From the NCBI GenBank assembly GCA_900696485.1, contig CAADGG010000073.1:1-64000 (forward strand): DNA of 64,000 nucleotides, in the 5' to 3' direction. The notes beneath the pieces were generated by a model, which ran no database searches, was not told where the DNA came from, and was given only the letters and a program-made list of their open reading frames with translations. This document shows, piece by piece, positions 23,159-35,462 of this stretch; the first letter of the stretch is position 1, and every line of letters starts with the position of its first letter. Both the position numbers and the translations under genes were made by a program. This stretch comes from an uncultured Pseudomonadota bacterium (GTDB taxonomy: Bacteria; Myxococcota_A; UBA9160; PR03).

Positions 23159-25786
23159 CTACAACACCACGTTGACGAGCCGCCCCGGCACCACGATGAC
23201 CTTTCTCGGCTGCCGGCCGGCGAGGTGGCGGCGGACGTTCTCGGCGGCCAGGGCAGCGCTGCGCACCGTGTCGTCGTCGGCGTCGGCGGGGACCTGGATC
23301 TCGTCCCGCCGCTTGCCGTTGATCTGGACGGCCAGCGTCATGGTGGTCGACGCGAGCAGGGCAGGGTCCGCGAGCGGCCACGCCGCGTAGGCGATGGATT
23401 CCGTGTGGCCGAGCTTCTGCCACAGTTCCTCCGCGAGGTGCGGGGCGAGGGGCGCCAGCAGCTTCACGAAAGCCTCTCCGGACCTCCGCGACAGGGGCGC
23501 CTCCTTGGTCGCATCGCGCGCGAAGACCATCAACTTGGCGATCGCCGTGTTGAAGCGCAGCGCCTCCAGATCCTCGCTGACGCCGTGGATCGTCTCGGCC
23601 GACAACCGTTCCTGCGTGTCCGGGCCGTGCTCTTCCGACAGCGGTCGGGCCGGTTCGCCCGGGAGATCATCGTCGACGAAGAGCCGCCAGACGCGCTGCA
23701 GGAAGCGGTGGACGCCGTGGATGCCCTCGGTCGTCCAGGGCGCCTCCTTGTCGAGCGGCCCGAGGAACATCTCGTAGAGCCGCATCGAATCGGCGCCGTA
23801 CTGCGCGATGATCGTGTCCGGGTTGACCACGTTGCCGCGGCTCTTCGACATCTTCTCGATGACTTCTTCGAGTTCGATGTCGAGCGTGGGATGGAGCGTC
23901 CGGCCCTCGACCAGTCGGACCCGATCCGGTGCGACCCAGCGAGCCTTCAATTCGCGGCCGTCGTCGGCGGCGACGATGCGCTCCTCCTCGGCCCGCACGT
24001 CCCGGAAGGAGAGCACCCGTGGTCGGGCCGCCGGATCGTCCGTGACGTTGTCGTCGTAGTAGCGCCAGCTCGAGCCGAGGATCATGCCCTGGTTCACCAG
24101 CTTGCGGAACGGCTCCTTCGTGGAGACGAGCCCCAGGTCGTAGAGGAACTTGTGCCAGAAGCGCGCGTAGAGCAGGTGCAGCACCGCGTGCTCCGCCCCG
24201 CCGACGTACAGATCCACCGGCATCCAGGACTGCTCGCACTCCCGGGACCAGGGCTCCGTCTCGTTGTGCGGATCGACGAAGCGCAGGAAGTACCAGCAAC
24301 TGCCAGCCCACTGCGGCATGGTATTGCGATCCCGTCGCGCCTTCTGCCCGGTCTCCGGGTCGACGGTCTCCATCCACGCGGTCGCGCGCTCGAGCGGCGT
24401 GCGTTGGTCGCCGGAGGGGCGGAAGTCGTCGAGCTCGGGGAGCCGCACCGGCAGGTCGCGCTCCGGCACCAGCTTCACCGTGCCGTCCTCGAGATGCAGC
24501 ACCGGGAACGGCTCGCCCCAATAGCGTTGGCGGCTGAACAGCCAGTCGCGCAGCCGGGTCGTCACCCGGCCGCGACCCCGCCCCTCGGCTTCGAGCCAGG
24601 CGATCATCCGGCGCCTGGCTTCGGCGCTCGGCAACCCGTCGAGGAAGCCGGAATTCACGCTCGTTCCGTCGCCGGTCGTCGGCAGCTCCTGGCCGGCGAC
24701 GTCGACGACGTGGACGATCGGCAGATCGAAGGTCTGGGCGAACTCGAAGTCCCGCTCGTCGTGGCCCGGCACGGCCATGATCGCGCCGGTGCCGTAGCCG
24801 GCGACGACGTAGTCGGCGATCCAGATCGGAAGCCGCGCCCCGGTGACCGGATGGACCGCGAACGCACCCGTGGCGACGCCGGTCTTGCGCTTGCCGTCGG
24901 CCATCCGGGCTCGCTCGCTGCGCCGGTTCGTCGCCTGCACGTACTCCGAGACGGCCGCGCGCTGCTCGTCCGTCGTGATCCGGGAGACCAAGGGGTGCTC
25001 GGGGGCCAGCACCATGTAGGTGGCGCCGAAGAGCGTGTCGGGCCGCGTGGTGAAGATCTCGATCGTGAGATCCTCGTGATCCGCGACGGGGAAGCGCACC
25101 TCGGCGCCCTCGCTGCGGCCGATCCAGTCGCGTTGCATCTTCTTGATCGGCTCGGGCCAGTCGAGTTCCTCGAGATCCTCGAGCAGCCGATCCGCATAGG
25201 CGGTGATGCGCAGCATCCACTGCTTCATCGGCATTCGCACGACCGGGTGCCCGCCGCGTTCGCTCTTGCCGTCGATCACCTCCTCGTTGGCGAGGACGGT
25301 GCCGAGCGCGGGACACCAGTTGACCGGGACTTCGGCCTGATAGGCGAGATCTCGTTCGAAGAGCCGCTGGAAGATCCACTGGGTCCAGCGGTAGTAGCCT
25401 GGATCGGTCGTGTCGATCTCGCGGGACCAGTCGTAGGAGAGCCCGAGCGACTCGATCTGGCGCTTGAAGGTCGCAATGTTGCGCCGGGTCGTCTCGCGCG
25501 GATGCACGCCGGTTTCGATGGCGTACTGCTCGGCGGGCAGGCCGAACGCGTCCCAGCCCATCGGGTGCAGCACGTCGTAGCCGCGCATCCGCTTGTAGCG
25601 AGCGAGGACGTCGGTCGCGATGTACCCCTTCGGGTGTCCCACGTGTAGCCCGGCGCCGGACGGATACGGGAACATGTCGAGCACGTAGTACTTGGGCTTC
25701 GCCGGGTCGCGTTCCGCCCGAAAGGTCTCCCGCTGGCGCCAGAAGTCCTGCCAGCGCGCCTCGATGGACTGCGGTTCGTAGGGCAT
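23159..25786 (-). CDS. leuS: Leucyl-tRNA synthetase
   Basis: An 875-residue class I synthetase of normal LeuRS length. The ATP-binding HIGH motif is HVGH at residues 48-51 ([16 protein letters not shown]), and KMSKS is intact, beginning at K645. The CP1 editing domain is present ([20 protein letters not shown], and the later [15 protein letters not shown] with the conserved editing Asp). A C-terminal anticodon-binding domain completes the protein. It charges tRNA-Leu. The ATG at 25786 gives [16 protein letters not shown], the common LeuRS beginning; open frame upstream is Pro/Arg-rich and non-coding. It is divergent from the ppsR-like gene with 59 bases between starts. Confidence 0.97.
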   Translation of the reverse strand: MPYEPQSIEARWQDFWRQRETFRAERDPAKPKYYVLDMFPYPSGAGLHVGHPKGYIATDVLARYKRMRGYDVLHPMGWDAFGLPAEQYAIETGVHPRETTRRNIATFKRQIESLGLSYDWSREIDTTDPGYYRWTQWIFQRLFERDLAYQAEVPVNWCPALGTVLANEEVIDGKSERGGHPVVRMPMKQWMLRITAYADRLLEDLEELDWPEPIKKMQRDWIGRSEGAEVRFPVADHEDLTIEIFTTRPDTLFGATYMVLAPEHPLVSRITTDEQRAAVSEYVQATNRRSERARMADGKRKTGVATGAFAVHPVTGARLPIWIADYVVAGYGTGAIMAVPGHDERDFEFAQTFDLPIVHVVDVAGQELPTTGDGTSVNSGFLDGLPSAEARRRMIAWLEAEGRGRGRVTTRLRDWLFSRQRYWGEPFPVLHLEDGTVKLVPERDLPVRLPELDDFRPSGDQRTPLERATAWMETVDPETGQKARRDRNTMPQWAGSCWYFLRFVDPHNETEPWSRECEQSWMPVDLYVGGAEHAVLHLLYARFWHKFLYDLGLVSTKEPFRKLVNQGMILGSSWRYYDDNVTDDPAARPRVLSFRDVRAEEERIVAADDGRELKARWVAPDRVRLVEGRTLHPTLDIELEEVIEKMSKSRGNVVNPDTIIAQYGADSMRLYEMFLGPLDKEAPWTTEGIHGVHRFLQRVWRLFVDDDLPGEPARPLSEEHGPDTQERLSAETIHGVSEDLEALRFNTAIAKLMVFARDATKEAPLSRRSGEAFVKLLAPLAPHLAEELWQKLGHTESIAYAAWPLADPALLASTTMTLAVQINGKRRDEIQVPADADDDTVRSAALAAENVRRHLAGRQPRKVIVVPGRLVNVVL

Positions 25787-25845
25787 GGCCGAACACGATA
25801 GCGCCCCGCATTCCCCCTGCCGCGCGTCGAGGCTACGCTGCACGC

Positions 25846-26751
25846 GTGAGCGAGAAGAAGAGTCCCGACCGATCCGTTGCAGAGCCGCCGGCCGAAGCGC
25901 CGCCGTTGCCGCGGCCGGCGGGCTCGGCGGGGGAGGCCTGGGCGGAGCTCTTCGTCGTGTCGGACGGAACCGGCGACACGGCGGCCGACACCGTCCGGGC
26001 GGCGATGCTCCAGTTCCACAGCCGTTGGCGGATGCGAAAGGTGCCCGACGTCCGCAGCGCCGCCCAGGCGCGGGCCGTCGTGCAGGAGGCGGCCCAGGCG
26101 AACGCACTCGTCGTCTTCACGCTCGTGAACCGTGCAGCCGCCCAGGCGTTGCGCGATCACGGGACTCGCTACGGGGTCCCCACCGTCGATCTGCTCGGTC
26201 CGCTGATCGCGAACATCGCCGAACACCTGCACCTCGAGCCGCGCCTCGAGCCCGGCCTGCTGCACGGCTTCTCCGACGAGTATTTCCGCCGGATCGAAGC
26301 CGTGGAGTTTGCCGTGCGCCACGACGACGGCGCCAATCTGCACACGCTGCACCAGGCCGACATCGTGCTGGTGGGACCGTCCCGAACCTCGAAGACGCCT
26401 CTTTCGATGTACCTGGCCCAGCGCGGACTGAAGACCGGCAACGTTCCGCTGGTGCCAGGAATCGACCCGCCCCGCGAGCTGTTCGAGATCGCCCATCGCA
26501 AAGTCTACGGCTTGCTGGCCGATGCCGAGCGGCTCGTCACGATCCGCCGCGCGCGGGTGCGCGGACTCGGTACGACGATCTCGATCGGCTACGCCGAGCC
26601 GGAGATCGTCGAGCGGGAACTCACCGCCGCGCGGCGTCTGTTCGTGCAGAGAGGCTGGCGGGTGATCGACATCACCGGCCGGGCCGTCGAGGAGACGGCC
26701 TCGCGGATTCTCGAGCTGCACCACGGGGGCTGGGCGATCGGCGTCGACTGA
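25846..26751 (+). CDS. ppsR: Pyruvate phosphate dikinase / PEP synthase regulatory protein (DUF299 kinase-pyrophosphorylase)
   Basis: A 301-residue bifunctional regulator. The N-terminal part has the family start [19 protein letters not shown], and the P-loop is [15 protein letters not shown]. Such proteins use ADP to phosphorylate and inactivate PPDK or PEP synthase, and reverse this with phosphate. No ppdK or ppsA gene is in the window, so the target is uncertain. The start is GTG 25846 ([10 protein letters not shown]); the first 30 residues are Pro/Ala-rich and outside the domain. The gene is followed by the large palindromic element at 26759-26935. Confidence 0.9.
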   Translation: MSEKKSPDRSVAEPPAEAPPLPRPAGSAGEAWAELFVVSDGTGDTAADTVRAAMLQFHSRWRMRKVPDVRSAAQARAVVQEAAQANALVVFTLVNRAAAQALRDHGTRYGVPTVDLLGPLIANIAEHLHLEPRLEPGLLHGFSDEYFRRIEAVEFAVRHDDGANLHTLHQADIVLVGPSRTSKTPLSMYLAQRGLKTGNVPLVPGIDPPRELFEIAHRKVYGLLADAERLVTIRRARVRGLGTTISIGYAEPEIVERELTAARRLFVQRGWRVIDITGRAVEETASRILELHHGGWAIGVD

Positions 26752-26758
26752 CAGGCAT

Positions 26759-26935
26759 GCCGAAAATCGGCCACTGGCGAACGCGCATCGCCGGGCGGGA
26801 GGAGCACACCCGGAGCCGTAATCCGGAGGCGGCCGTACCAAACCCGTACGCAGCGCCGAAGCTCGTCCGCCGAGGACATCGGCGCAGGGTGTGCTCCTCC
26901 CGCCCGTCTCCGAACATCGTCGGCCGATTTTTGGC
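26759..26935. repeat. Two-stage inverted repeat element, 177 bp
   Basis: Nested inverted repeats. Outer arms at 26759-26772 (gccgaaaatcggcc) and 26922-26935 match at 13 of 14 positions. Inner arms at 26792-26811 and 26887-26906 are a perfect 20-bp pair built on cgggcgggaggagcacaccc. A 75-base centre with its own small hairpin (cgtac/gtacg near 26834-26850) lies between. The element fills the gap between the convergent ppsR and MMPL genes. It could be a miniature transposon remnant with terminal repeats or a large folded transcript end. No coding potential is evident. Confidence 0.85.
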
Positions 26936-26979
26936 AAGTCCGTGAAAGCCCGACGCCGGCGCCCCGGGCGGACACCAGC

Positions 26980-27012
26980 GGGGCGGGAGCCGACGGCGTC
27001 GGCTCCCGCCCC
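26980..27012 (-). terminator. Perfect 15-bp hairpin just after the MMPL gene
   Basis: Arms at 26980-26994 and 26998-27012 pair perfectly around a 3-base ggc loop (left arm ggggcgggagccgac). It starts 6 bases beyond the MMPL stop codon on the minus strand. There is no U-run, as is common in GC-rich genomes, so it is a likely terminator or 3' end stabiliser. Confidence 0.8.
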
Positions 27013-27018
27013 GCTCCG

Positions 27019-30000
27019 TCACTGATCCGACTCGCGGAGGCCGAGCTTCCGCTCGCGTTCCTTCTGCGCGTCGAGGAGCGCCCGTTGTTCTTCGCTCAGC
27101 AGCGCCGTCGCCACCTTGGGCCGCAGGATCGAGTAGAACGCCGGCACCACGGTGATCGCCCCCAGCATGTTGATGACCATCAGGATCACCAGCAGCTGTG
27201 CCATCTCGGCCTGGAAGCGCAGGTTCGAGAACGACCACAGGAAGATGCCGCCGACGATCGTGGTGGCGGTGAAGGTCACCGCCATGCCCGTCGTCCGGAC
27301 GGCGCGCCGCACGGCCTCGTCGATGTCTTCGGTGTCGACGACCTCCTGCCGGATCCGGTCGACGATGTAGATGGCGTAGTCGACCCCGATCCCCACGCCG
27401 ACCGCCTGCACGGGCAGCGTGTTGATGTTGAGTCCGACACCCTTGGCCGCCATGTAGGCCAGTGACAGCAGGGTCGCCGTCGACAACTGGAGCAGGATGA
27501 TGAATCCGCTCGGGATCGAGCTGTAGGTGACCGAGTGCAGCACGAAGATCACGAACAGCAGCAGCGTGATGTTCGCCATGTGGCTGCGCTCGACTTCCTC
27601 GTTGATCGCAGCGAGGATGCCCATGATCCCCCCCGCCATCACGAACTGCACCCCGCGCGTCCAGGAGTTGGTCGGCTGGTAGCGCGGGATCGAGTCCACC
27701 GCCTTGATGTCCTGCACGATCAGCTCATCGGTTCCGATCGCGACGGCGCGAATGCCGTGCTCCTGGCTCTCCCACCACCAGCTGACGTCGCTCTCGGTCC
27801 AGTCGGCGAGGTCGCTCGGCCACGAGAAGAAATCTCCCTCCTCGACGCTGTCGCGTTCCATCTCGAAGTCCTCGATGGCGCCGTCCCGGAACTCCCCCAG
27901 CCACTCCGGCAGGCCGTCCTCGTCGGCGTGCTGAACCGCGAGTTTCTCGTAGGAGCCGTTGTCGCGGACCTGCACGTGCAGCGTGTGATTCCGGGTCGGC
28001 AGGATCGGACCGAGCATGTAGTACCAGAGGTCCGTCAGCGCATCCCCGTCGAAGAACCCCGCTTCGGGTTTCGCTCGATCCCGATCGAGGCGCACGATCA
28101 CCTCGCCCATCGGGTTCTCCCGGATGAAATGCTCGGACGCCGCGACCACCTGCGTGATCGTCGTCCCCTTGTGGTCGGGATAGAAGAACGTGACGTTGGC
28201 GTCCCGGCTGTCGTCGGTCATGAACGGGCGCAGGAATCCCGGCGCCCCGTTGGTACGGAGCTGGAAGATCACCGTGCGCACGGTGCCTGGATGCTGCGGT
28301 ACGAACTGCCACTTCGGATCGCCATAGTGATTCATCCGCCAGTAGCCGCGGACGATCGGCGCGATCGAGACCGATGCCCCCATGTTGGTATGGGTCGCCA
28401 TCCAACGCTCGAACTCCGTCATGCGCTGGATCGGCAGCGGATCGGCGCTGGCGTTCTCGCGGTCGCCGCTCGAGAAGACCACGAACGAATCCACGCCGCC
28501 GAAGCGCTTGGCGATCTCGTCGGTACTGACGTTGAACTCGTGATCCGGCCAGAGCAACGGCGAGCCCGGCGTGGCCTGCCCGATCTGCGAGTGGAACATC
28601 GTCAGATACAACGAACCGGCGAAGAGCACGACGGTGACGCCGGCCACCATGTACTTGCCGACCGGATTCGTCGTCATCCAGCCGATGAAGTTGGTGAAGC
28701 GGATCATGAATTTCGGCAGGAAGTGATCGTGCTCCTTCGGCGCCGGCAGGTAGCAGATCATCACCGGGTGCAGGATCTCCACGGTGGCGAGGATCGAGAG
28801 CACCCAGAACGCGCCGAAGACGGCGAGCTCGTACATCTGCGGAATCGTCGTCAGCATGATGACGAGCAGGCCGGCGGTATCCGTCACGATGCCGAGGGTG
28901 CCCGGCACGATCAGCTCGGCCATCGCGATGGTGGCCGCTTCGACCTTGGCGACCTCCGGATCGCCGACCTGCGGCGCGAGGATCTCGTAGTCTTCGAAGA
29001 ACCGTTCCGCCATCTGTACGGTGTGCGAGACGGCGCGCGCCGTGATGATCATCGGGATCACCAGGACGAGTGGGTCGAAGGTGATGTCCATCCAGCCGGT
29101 GAAGCCCGCCCCCCAGATCACCGTGGCGATCGCCGCGATGAACGGAATCAGCACGCCGTGCAGGCGGCGGAAGTAGGCGAGCAGCAGCAGGAACACGGTG
29201 ATCACCGTGAGTCCGACGAAGAGGCCGATCTCGAACGCATGCTTGATGATCCAGCCGACGTGGATCGGTTCGCCGGACACGAAGAGCTGCAGGTTGCAAC
29301 CCTCCGGCCACAGGGACTCGGTCTTGGCGCTCGTCACGAGGCGCCGGAGCGAACCGCCGATGCGCGTGACGAAGTTGCCTTCCTGGGCCGCGGTGCAGGC
29401 TGGGTCCTGGAGCTCCTGTTTGATCTGCTGCACGTGCTCGAAGACGGCGGTGTAGACCTCGGAGGTGCTGAGACGGTCCGTGATGAAGCCGGCGGTGACC
29501 AGCGCCCCCTTCTCGTCCCAGGACACCAGTCGCCCGTAGATGAACGGCGGGTTCTGCAGCACCAACCCGCGAAGCTTCTCGGACTCCTCCGCGGTCGTTG
29601 GGATGTTCTTCATCAGCACGTCGGACGTGATCGATCCATCGGGCTCGATCTGGATCGCCCGCGTGCTCGAGTGGGCGAGCGAGCGGATCTGGTCGTGGTT
29701 CACCGGGTAGGGCGGGTACTGGCGGTCGAGTTCCTTCAGGATCTCTCGGTCACTGCGGCCTTCCTCTTCGAGCAGGGAGCGCAATTCCTCCCGCTTCTCG
29801 ATCTGGGAGTCGAAGCCGACGCCGTCGAGGCGGCGCGTGATCTCGTCGAGTGGCGCGAGCGTGTCGGGTGTGAAGATGTTGCCGTCTCGGACGACGACTC
29901 CGACGGCGACCAGCGAAGACGTGCCGAACTTCTTGGCGAACTTGTCCTGCGCATGGATGAAGGGATGGTCCGGCCACTGCGCGCGCGCACTGGTGTCGAC

Positions 30001-30198
30001 GCGCACCGAGGGGCCCGGGAGCGCTTCGATGCCGGATGCGCGCAGGATCGAATTGAGGATCGGGTAGAAGAAGAACAGCGTCGATGCGATCAGCCCGATC
30101 GCGACCCAGAAGCGGTTGCGGACGATGAAGCGCGCGAACAACAAGGTCTTGGTGGGGCGCGCGTGGCTGATCGCAAGGATGTCGGGCGTGTCGGACAT
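27019..30198 (-). CDS. RND superfamily MMPL-type exporter
   Basis: A 1059-residue membrane protein with the RND arrangement: one N-terminal helix, a large periplasmic loop, a block of about five helices (residues 310-490), a second helix (about 520), a second large loop and a final block of helices (about 865-1015). The second block holds GVGIGVDYAIYIVDRI, the conserved MMPL/SSD-like segment. There are no FtsX- or AcrB-type signatures, and no membrane fusion protein or outer-membrane channel is adjacent. MMPL proteins move lipids or hydrophobic compounds (for example HpnN with hopanoids). The tail is charged and cytoplasmic (EEQRALLDAQKERERK). The ATG at 30198 gives MSDTPDILAISHARP. Confidence 0.88.
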   Translation of the reverse strand: MSDTPDILAISHARPTKTLLFARFIVRNRFWVAIGLIASTLFFFYPILNSILRASGIEALPGPSVRVDTSARAQWPDHPFIHAQDKFAKKFGTSSLVAVGVVVRDGNIFTPDTLAPLDEITRRLDGVGFDSQIEKREELRSLLEEEGRSDREILKELDRQYPPYPVNHDQIRSLAHSSTRAIQIEPDGSITSDVLMKNIPTTAEESEKLRGLVLQNPPFIYGRLVSWDEKGALVTAGFITDRLSTSEVYTAVFEHVQQIKQELQDPACTAAQEGNFVTRIGGSLRRLVTSAKTESLWPEGCNLQLFVSGEPIHVGWIIKHAFEIGLFVGLTVITVFLLLLAYFRRLHGVLIPFIAAIATVIWGAGFTGWMDITFDPLVLVIPMIITARAVSHTVQMAERFFEDYEILAPQVGDPEVAKVEAATIAMAELIVPGTLGIVTDTAGLLVIMLTTIPQMYELAVFGAFWVLSILATVEILHPVMICYLPAPKEHDHFLPKFMIRFTNFIGWMTTNPVGKYMVAGVTVVLFAGSLYLTMFHSQIGQATPGSPLLWPDHEFNVSTDEIAKRFGGVDSFVVFSSGDRENASADPLPIQRMTEFERWMATHTNMGASVSIAPIVRGYWRMNHYGDPKWQFVPQHPGTVRTVIFQLRTNGAPGFLRPFMTDDSRDANVTFFYPDHKGTTITQVVAASEHFIRENPMGEVIVRLDRDRAKPEAGFFDGDALTDLWYYMLGPILPTRNHTLHVQVRDNGSYEKLAVQHADEDGLPEWLGEFRDGAIEDFEMERDSVEEGDFFSWPSDLADWTESDVSWWWESQEHGIRAVAIGTDELIVQDIKAVDSIPRYQPTNSWTRGVQFVMAGGIMGILAAINEEVERSHMANITLLLFVIFVLHSVTYSSIPSGFIILLQLSTATLLSLAYMAAKGVGLNINTLPVQAVGVGIGVDYAIYIVDRIRQEVVDTEDIDEAVRRAVRTTGMAVTFTATTIVGGIFLWSFSNLRFQAEMAQLLVILMVINMLGAITVVPAFYSILRPKVATALLSEEQRALLDAQKERERKLGLRESDQ

Positions 30199-30463
30199 GG
30201 AGGTCTCCCGCTAGTGGCCTTCGGTACACGACGAGGAGGCCGGGCTACGAGAGACGCGCGAGCGCACCATTCCGATTCCGATCTCGAGTTCGGCTTCGGA
30301 TCGCGATGACGACACGCGGACCCCGGGCACACCCGGCAGGAGACCGCCACCGATGGGGGGGTCGGCACACCCGACGGAACGCTATCTCTCGGGGCTCCCC
30401 CGGGTCAAGCACGGCGTGCGGCCATCGTCGTCGCGGGTGGGGGGTCCGGCCTCAGGAGGTACG

Positions 30464-31498
30464 ATGCGCCAGCGCCCCCGCGTGTTCGTGACTCGCAGCC
30501 TCGCGGGTCCTGCGCTCGCGCGACTCGCCGAGCATGGCGACGTCGACGTGTGGCCTGAACCCACCGCCCTCCCCCCCGCCGTCCTCGCCAGCCGGGTGGC
30601 CCCGGCCGAAGGACTCCTGTGCCTGCTCAGCGATCGGGTCGATGCGGCCCTGCTCGCACGAGCGCCGCACCTGCGCGCGATCTCGAGCCTCTCCGTGGGG
30701 GTCGACCACATCGATCTCGCCGCCGCGACGGCCCGCGGTGTGCCGGTCGGGCACACGCCCGGCGTTCTCACCGAAACGACGGCCGATCTGGCCTTCGCGC
30801 TGCTGCTGGCAGCCGCCCGCCGAGTTCCGGAGGCCGATCGCTGCGTGCGCGACGGACACTGGCGGCCCGAACGAGTCTGGGAGCCGGACCTGCTGCTCGG
30901 CCGCGACGTGTCCGGCGCGACCCTCGGCATCCTCGGCCTCGGGGCGATCGGCCGCGCGGTGGCGCGCCGGGCGCGTGGCTTCGGGATGCGCGTGCTGGCG
31001 TGGTCCCGGACCCCGCGACCGCTCGAAGACCTCGCGGGCGGGGTCGAGCTCGTCGCGCTCCCGGAGCTGCTCGCGCAGGCGGACTTCGTCAGTGTCCACG
31101 TCGCGCTGGCGCCGGAGACGCGCGGGCTCCTCGATGCCGAGACCCTCGGCGCGATGAAGCCGGGGGCGATCCTCGTCAACACCGCCCGGGGCGGCATCGT
31201 CGACGAGGCCGCCCTCGCGGAGGCGCTGCGCACGGGTCGTCTGGCAGCGGCGGGTCTCGACGTCTTTGCGCACGAGCCGCTCGAGCGGACGAGCCCACTC
31301 CTCGCGCTCCCGAACGTCGTCCTGAGCCCGCACATCGGCAGCGCGAGCCGCGCGACCCGGACCCGGATGGCGGAGCTCGCGGTCGACAACCTGCTCGCAG
31401 CACTCGCGGGACGCCGCATGGTGGCCTGCGCCAATCCCGAGGTCTACGACGCTCACGAGCGTCCTGAGACAGGACACTCGCGCCCGGTCTCGAGATAG
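30464..31498 (+). CDS. D-2-hydroxyacid dehydrogenase (glyoxylate/hydroxypyruvate reductase-like)
   Basis: A 344-residue NAD(P)-dependent enzyme. The Rossmann motif is GLGAIGRAVARRARG. The catalytic Arg is in NTARGGIVDE-type context and the catalytic His in LSPHIGSASRATR. Substrate-side features (SVGVDHIDLAAATARG, TPGVLTETTADLAFALLLAAARR) are those of glyoxylate/hydroxypyruvate reductases, which reduce 2-oxoacids to D-2-hydroxyacids. The ATG at 30464 has a perfect AGGAGGT at 30454-30460; an earlier ATG at 30353 lacks a Shine-Dalgarno site. The C-terminal 20 residues (VYDAHERPETGHS) go beyond the domain. It converges with uspA. Confidence 0.92.
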   Translation: MRQRPRVFVTRSLAGPALARLAEHGDVDVWPEPTALPPAVLASRVAPAEGLLCLLSDRVDAALLARAPHLRAISSLSVGVDHIDLAAATARGVPVGHTPGVLTETTADLAFALLLAAARRVPEADRCVRDGHWRPERVWEPDLLLGRDVSGATLGILGLGAIGRAVARRARGFGMRVLAWSRTPRPLEDLAGGVELVALPELLAQADFVSVHVALAPETRGLLDAETLGAMKPGAILVNTARGGIVDEAALAEALRTGRLAAAGLDVFAHEPLERTSPLLALPNVVLSPHIGSASRATRTRMAELAVDNLLAALAGRRMVACANPEVYDAHERPETGHSRPVSR

Positions 31499-31629
31499 AA
31501 CGTCGAGACAGAACGCGAGCCGGCGGACCTCGACCGGGTCCCCGATGCGGGCGATCCGACGCCCACCCAGAAGCGGACCCGAGCGCGCGCGTCGCCGGCT
31601 GCGTCCTTCCGGCCGGCGCGAACGGCGGG

Positions 31630-32097
31630 TCAGGAGCGCGCTTCGTCTTCCGCCGCAGAGACCATCAGGATCGGGCAGGGGGCGAGCCGGAGCGTGCGTT
31701 CCGCGACGCTGCCGAGGAAGACACGCGCCACCCCCGTCCTGCCGTGCGTACCCATCACGATCAGATCCGCGCCCAACTGCTCGGCCATCTCGCGGATCGT
31801 CTCCGCCGTCGCGCCGCCCGTCGAGATCTGGGACTTCACGGTGCCGGGCGGGTTCTCGATCGCGGCGGCGACCTCGTGAAGCGCGCGCTCGGCGCCCTCT
31901 CGCAGCTCGATCAGCAGGCTCGCGGGCAACGCCGCCGTCGTGCCCATCGTCGGGTAGGCCACGATGGGCGGTGACACGACGTGCAGCAGGTGGAGGTTCG
32001 AGCCGAAGCGCCGGCCCAGATCGAGCGCGGTCTCGAGCGCCTTCTTGGAGTGCTCCGAGAAATCGTAGGGAACGAGGATGGTTCGATAATCCGCCAT
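31630..32097 (-). CDS. Universal stress protein, UspA family
   Basis: A 155-residue cytoplasmic protein with the UspA fold. TILVPYDFSEHSKKALETAL gives the N-terminal Asp that contacts nucleotide, and GTHGRTGVARVFLGSVAE is the G-x2-G-x9-G(S) ATP-binding motif, so this is probably an ATP-binding member. The length matches a single-domain Usp. It follows the MFS gene on the same strand, 56 bases after it, and is convergent with the dehydrogenase gene. Usp proteins help under starvation or stress, but nothing here specifies the signal. Confidence 0.92.
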   Translation of the reverse strand: MADYRTILVPYDFSEHSKKALETALDLGRRFGSNLHLLHVVSPPIVAYPTMGTTAALPASLLIELREGAERALHEVAAAIENPPGTVKSQISTGGATAETIREMAEQLGADLIVMGTHGRTGVARVFLGSVAERTLRLAPCPILMVSAAEDEARS

Positions 32098-32153
32098 GGC
32101 GATGCCCTCCGCCTCCGTGATACCACCTGTCCGTCGTTCCGTCGAGCGACGGG

Positions 32154-33407
32154 TCAGGTCTCGGTGCTGTCGTCGCTCTGCTCCCGCTCCGAACGCGGAT
32201 CGAGTTCGCTGGCGACCGGTGTCGAGCGCGGGACCGACACGTAGGCCGTATGCGTCTCGCCCGGATACACGGGAACGTGAATCCGTCGCCACTGGATGTA
32301 GAGGACGAGACATCCGCATGCGGCGGCCAGGACGGCGAAGAGCCCGGCGGGGCCCAGTCTCTGCATGCCGGCGGCGCCGAGGGCCGGACCGATGACGGCG
32401 CCGACGCCGTAGCAGAGCAGCAGGATCCCCGCGGCGCCGATCCGTTCCTCGTTCTCGAGCCGATCGTTCACATGCGCCACGGCGAGCGGGTACAGCGTGA
32501 AGGCGAAGCCGCCGAAGCCCGCGATCAGCGAGAACGTGACAGTCGTCGATCGATCGGCGACGAGAACGATCGCGCCGCTCGCCAGGCCGGCGCCGACGCC
32601 GGCGAGCAGCAGCACGAGCCGCCGATCGACGAAGTCCGACAGGTGCCCGATCGGATACTGCAGGACGAGGCCGCCGAGGATGGCCATCGTCATCAGCGCC
32701 GAGGTGCCGGCGAGCGAGAGCCCGATTCCCCGCGCGAAGACCGGGGCGAGCCCATAGAAGGCCCCGAGGACCAGGCCGGCGACGAACGCGCCCATCAGGC
32801 CGATCGGCGCGGCCTCCCACAGCCGGGAGAAGCGGAACGTCGAAAGCGCGGGCAGCACCGGCGTCGGCGCGCGCGTCAGTGCGACCGGGACCAGCGAGAG
32901 CGCAAAGAAGATCCCGACGACACTGAAGAGGCGAAAGCCGGCCGGGTCGGCCGCGTTCAGCAGCAACTGCCCGAGGCCGAGAGCGAGGTAGAACGTCGCC
33001 ATGTAGACGGCGAGCACCTGTCCTCGGTTCTCCTTCGTGGCCGAGGCGTTCAACCAGCTCTCGATCGCCATCAGCACGCCGGCCATCGCGAAACCGGTCA
33101 CGGCACGCAACGCGATCCACGTCGGCGCATCGACGCGCAGGGCATGGGCGAGCGCGGCTGCCGCCATCACGGCGGCGAACACCGCGAAGGACCGGATGTG
33201 CCCGACGCGGCCGATGATGCGTCCGCACACGACCGATCCGACGACCAGGCCGGCGAAGTACGCCGACATCACCAGGCCGATCCGGGTCTCGCCGGCTCCC
33301 TCGAGATCGAGCCGGACCGCGAGCAGCGTCGAGAACAGGCCGTTGCCGATCATCAAGAGGGCCGCACTGCCGAGCAGTGCGGCGAGCGTGGGCAGGGTCT
33401 TCCACAT
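32154..33407 (-). CDS. MFS transporter, YcaD-like
   Basis: A 417-residue protein with twelve membrane helices. The N-terminus (LLMIGNGLFSTLLAVRLDLEG), ESWLNASATKENRGQVLAVY in helix 4-5 and YPLAVAHVNDRLENEERIGA are marks of the YcaD/CynX-related MFS branch common in proteobacteria. The conserved ESWLN element is diagnostic. The tail of about 45 residues is hydrophilic. The ATG at 33407 (MWKTLPTLAALLG) begins directly before helix 1. The gene is divergent from the GH15 gene (204 bases between starts). No substrate can be deduced. Confidence 0.88.
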   Translation of the reverse strand: MWKTLPTLAALLGSAALLMIGNGLFSTLLAVRLDLEGAGETRIGLVMSAYFAGLVVGSVVCGRIIGRVGHIRSFAVFAAVMAAAALAHALRVDAPTWIALRAVTGFAMAGVLMAIESWLNASATKENRGQVLAVYMATFYLALGLGQLLLNAADPAGFRLFSVVGIFFALSLVPVALTRAPTPVLPALSTFRFSRLWEAAPIGLMGAFVAGLVLGAFYGLAPVFARGIGLSLAGTSALMTMAILGGLVLQYPIGHLSDFVDRRLVLLLAGVGAGLASGAIVLVADRSTTVTFSLIAGFGGFAFTLYPLAVAHVNDRLENEERIGAAGILLLCYGVGAVIGPALGAAGMQRLGPAGLFAVLAAACGCLVLYIQWRRIHVPVYPGETHTAYVSVPRSTPVASELDPRSEREQSDDSTET

Positions 33408-33611
33408 GGGTAGCCGGTTTCCCCGGAATCGAGACGGACGGGAGGAACATCGGAGGGTCCTTCCCGCATCGACCTCGGGACCGTAGCGCCCGAGGCTTCG
33501 AGGTCGATGGCCGGTGGGCCGCCGGGCTCTATGCTGGGACTCGCGCGGCGGCCGGGCCGCTGGCTTCCGATCCCTGCCGGCCGCGAGCCCTGTCTGCGCG
33601 GAGGAGCTCGA

Positions 33612-35462
<1,851 letters not shown>

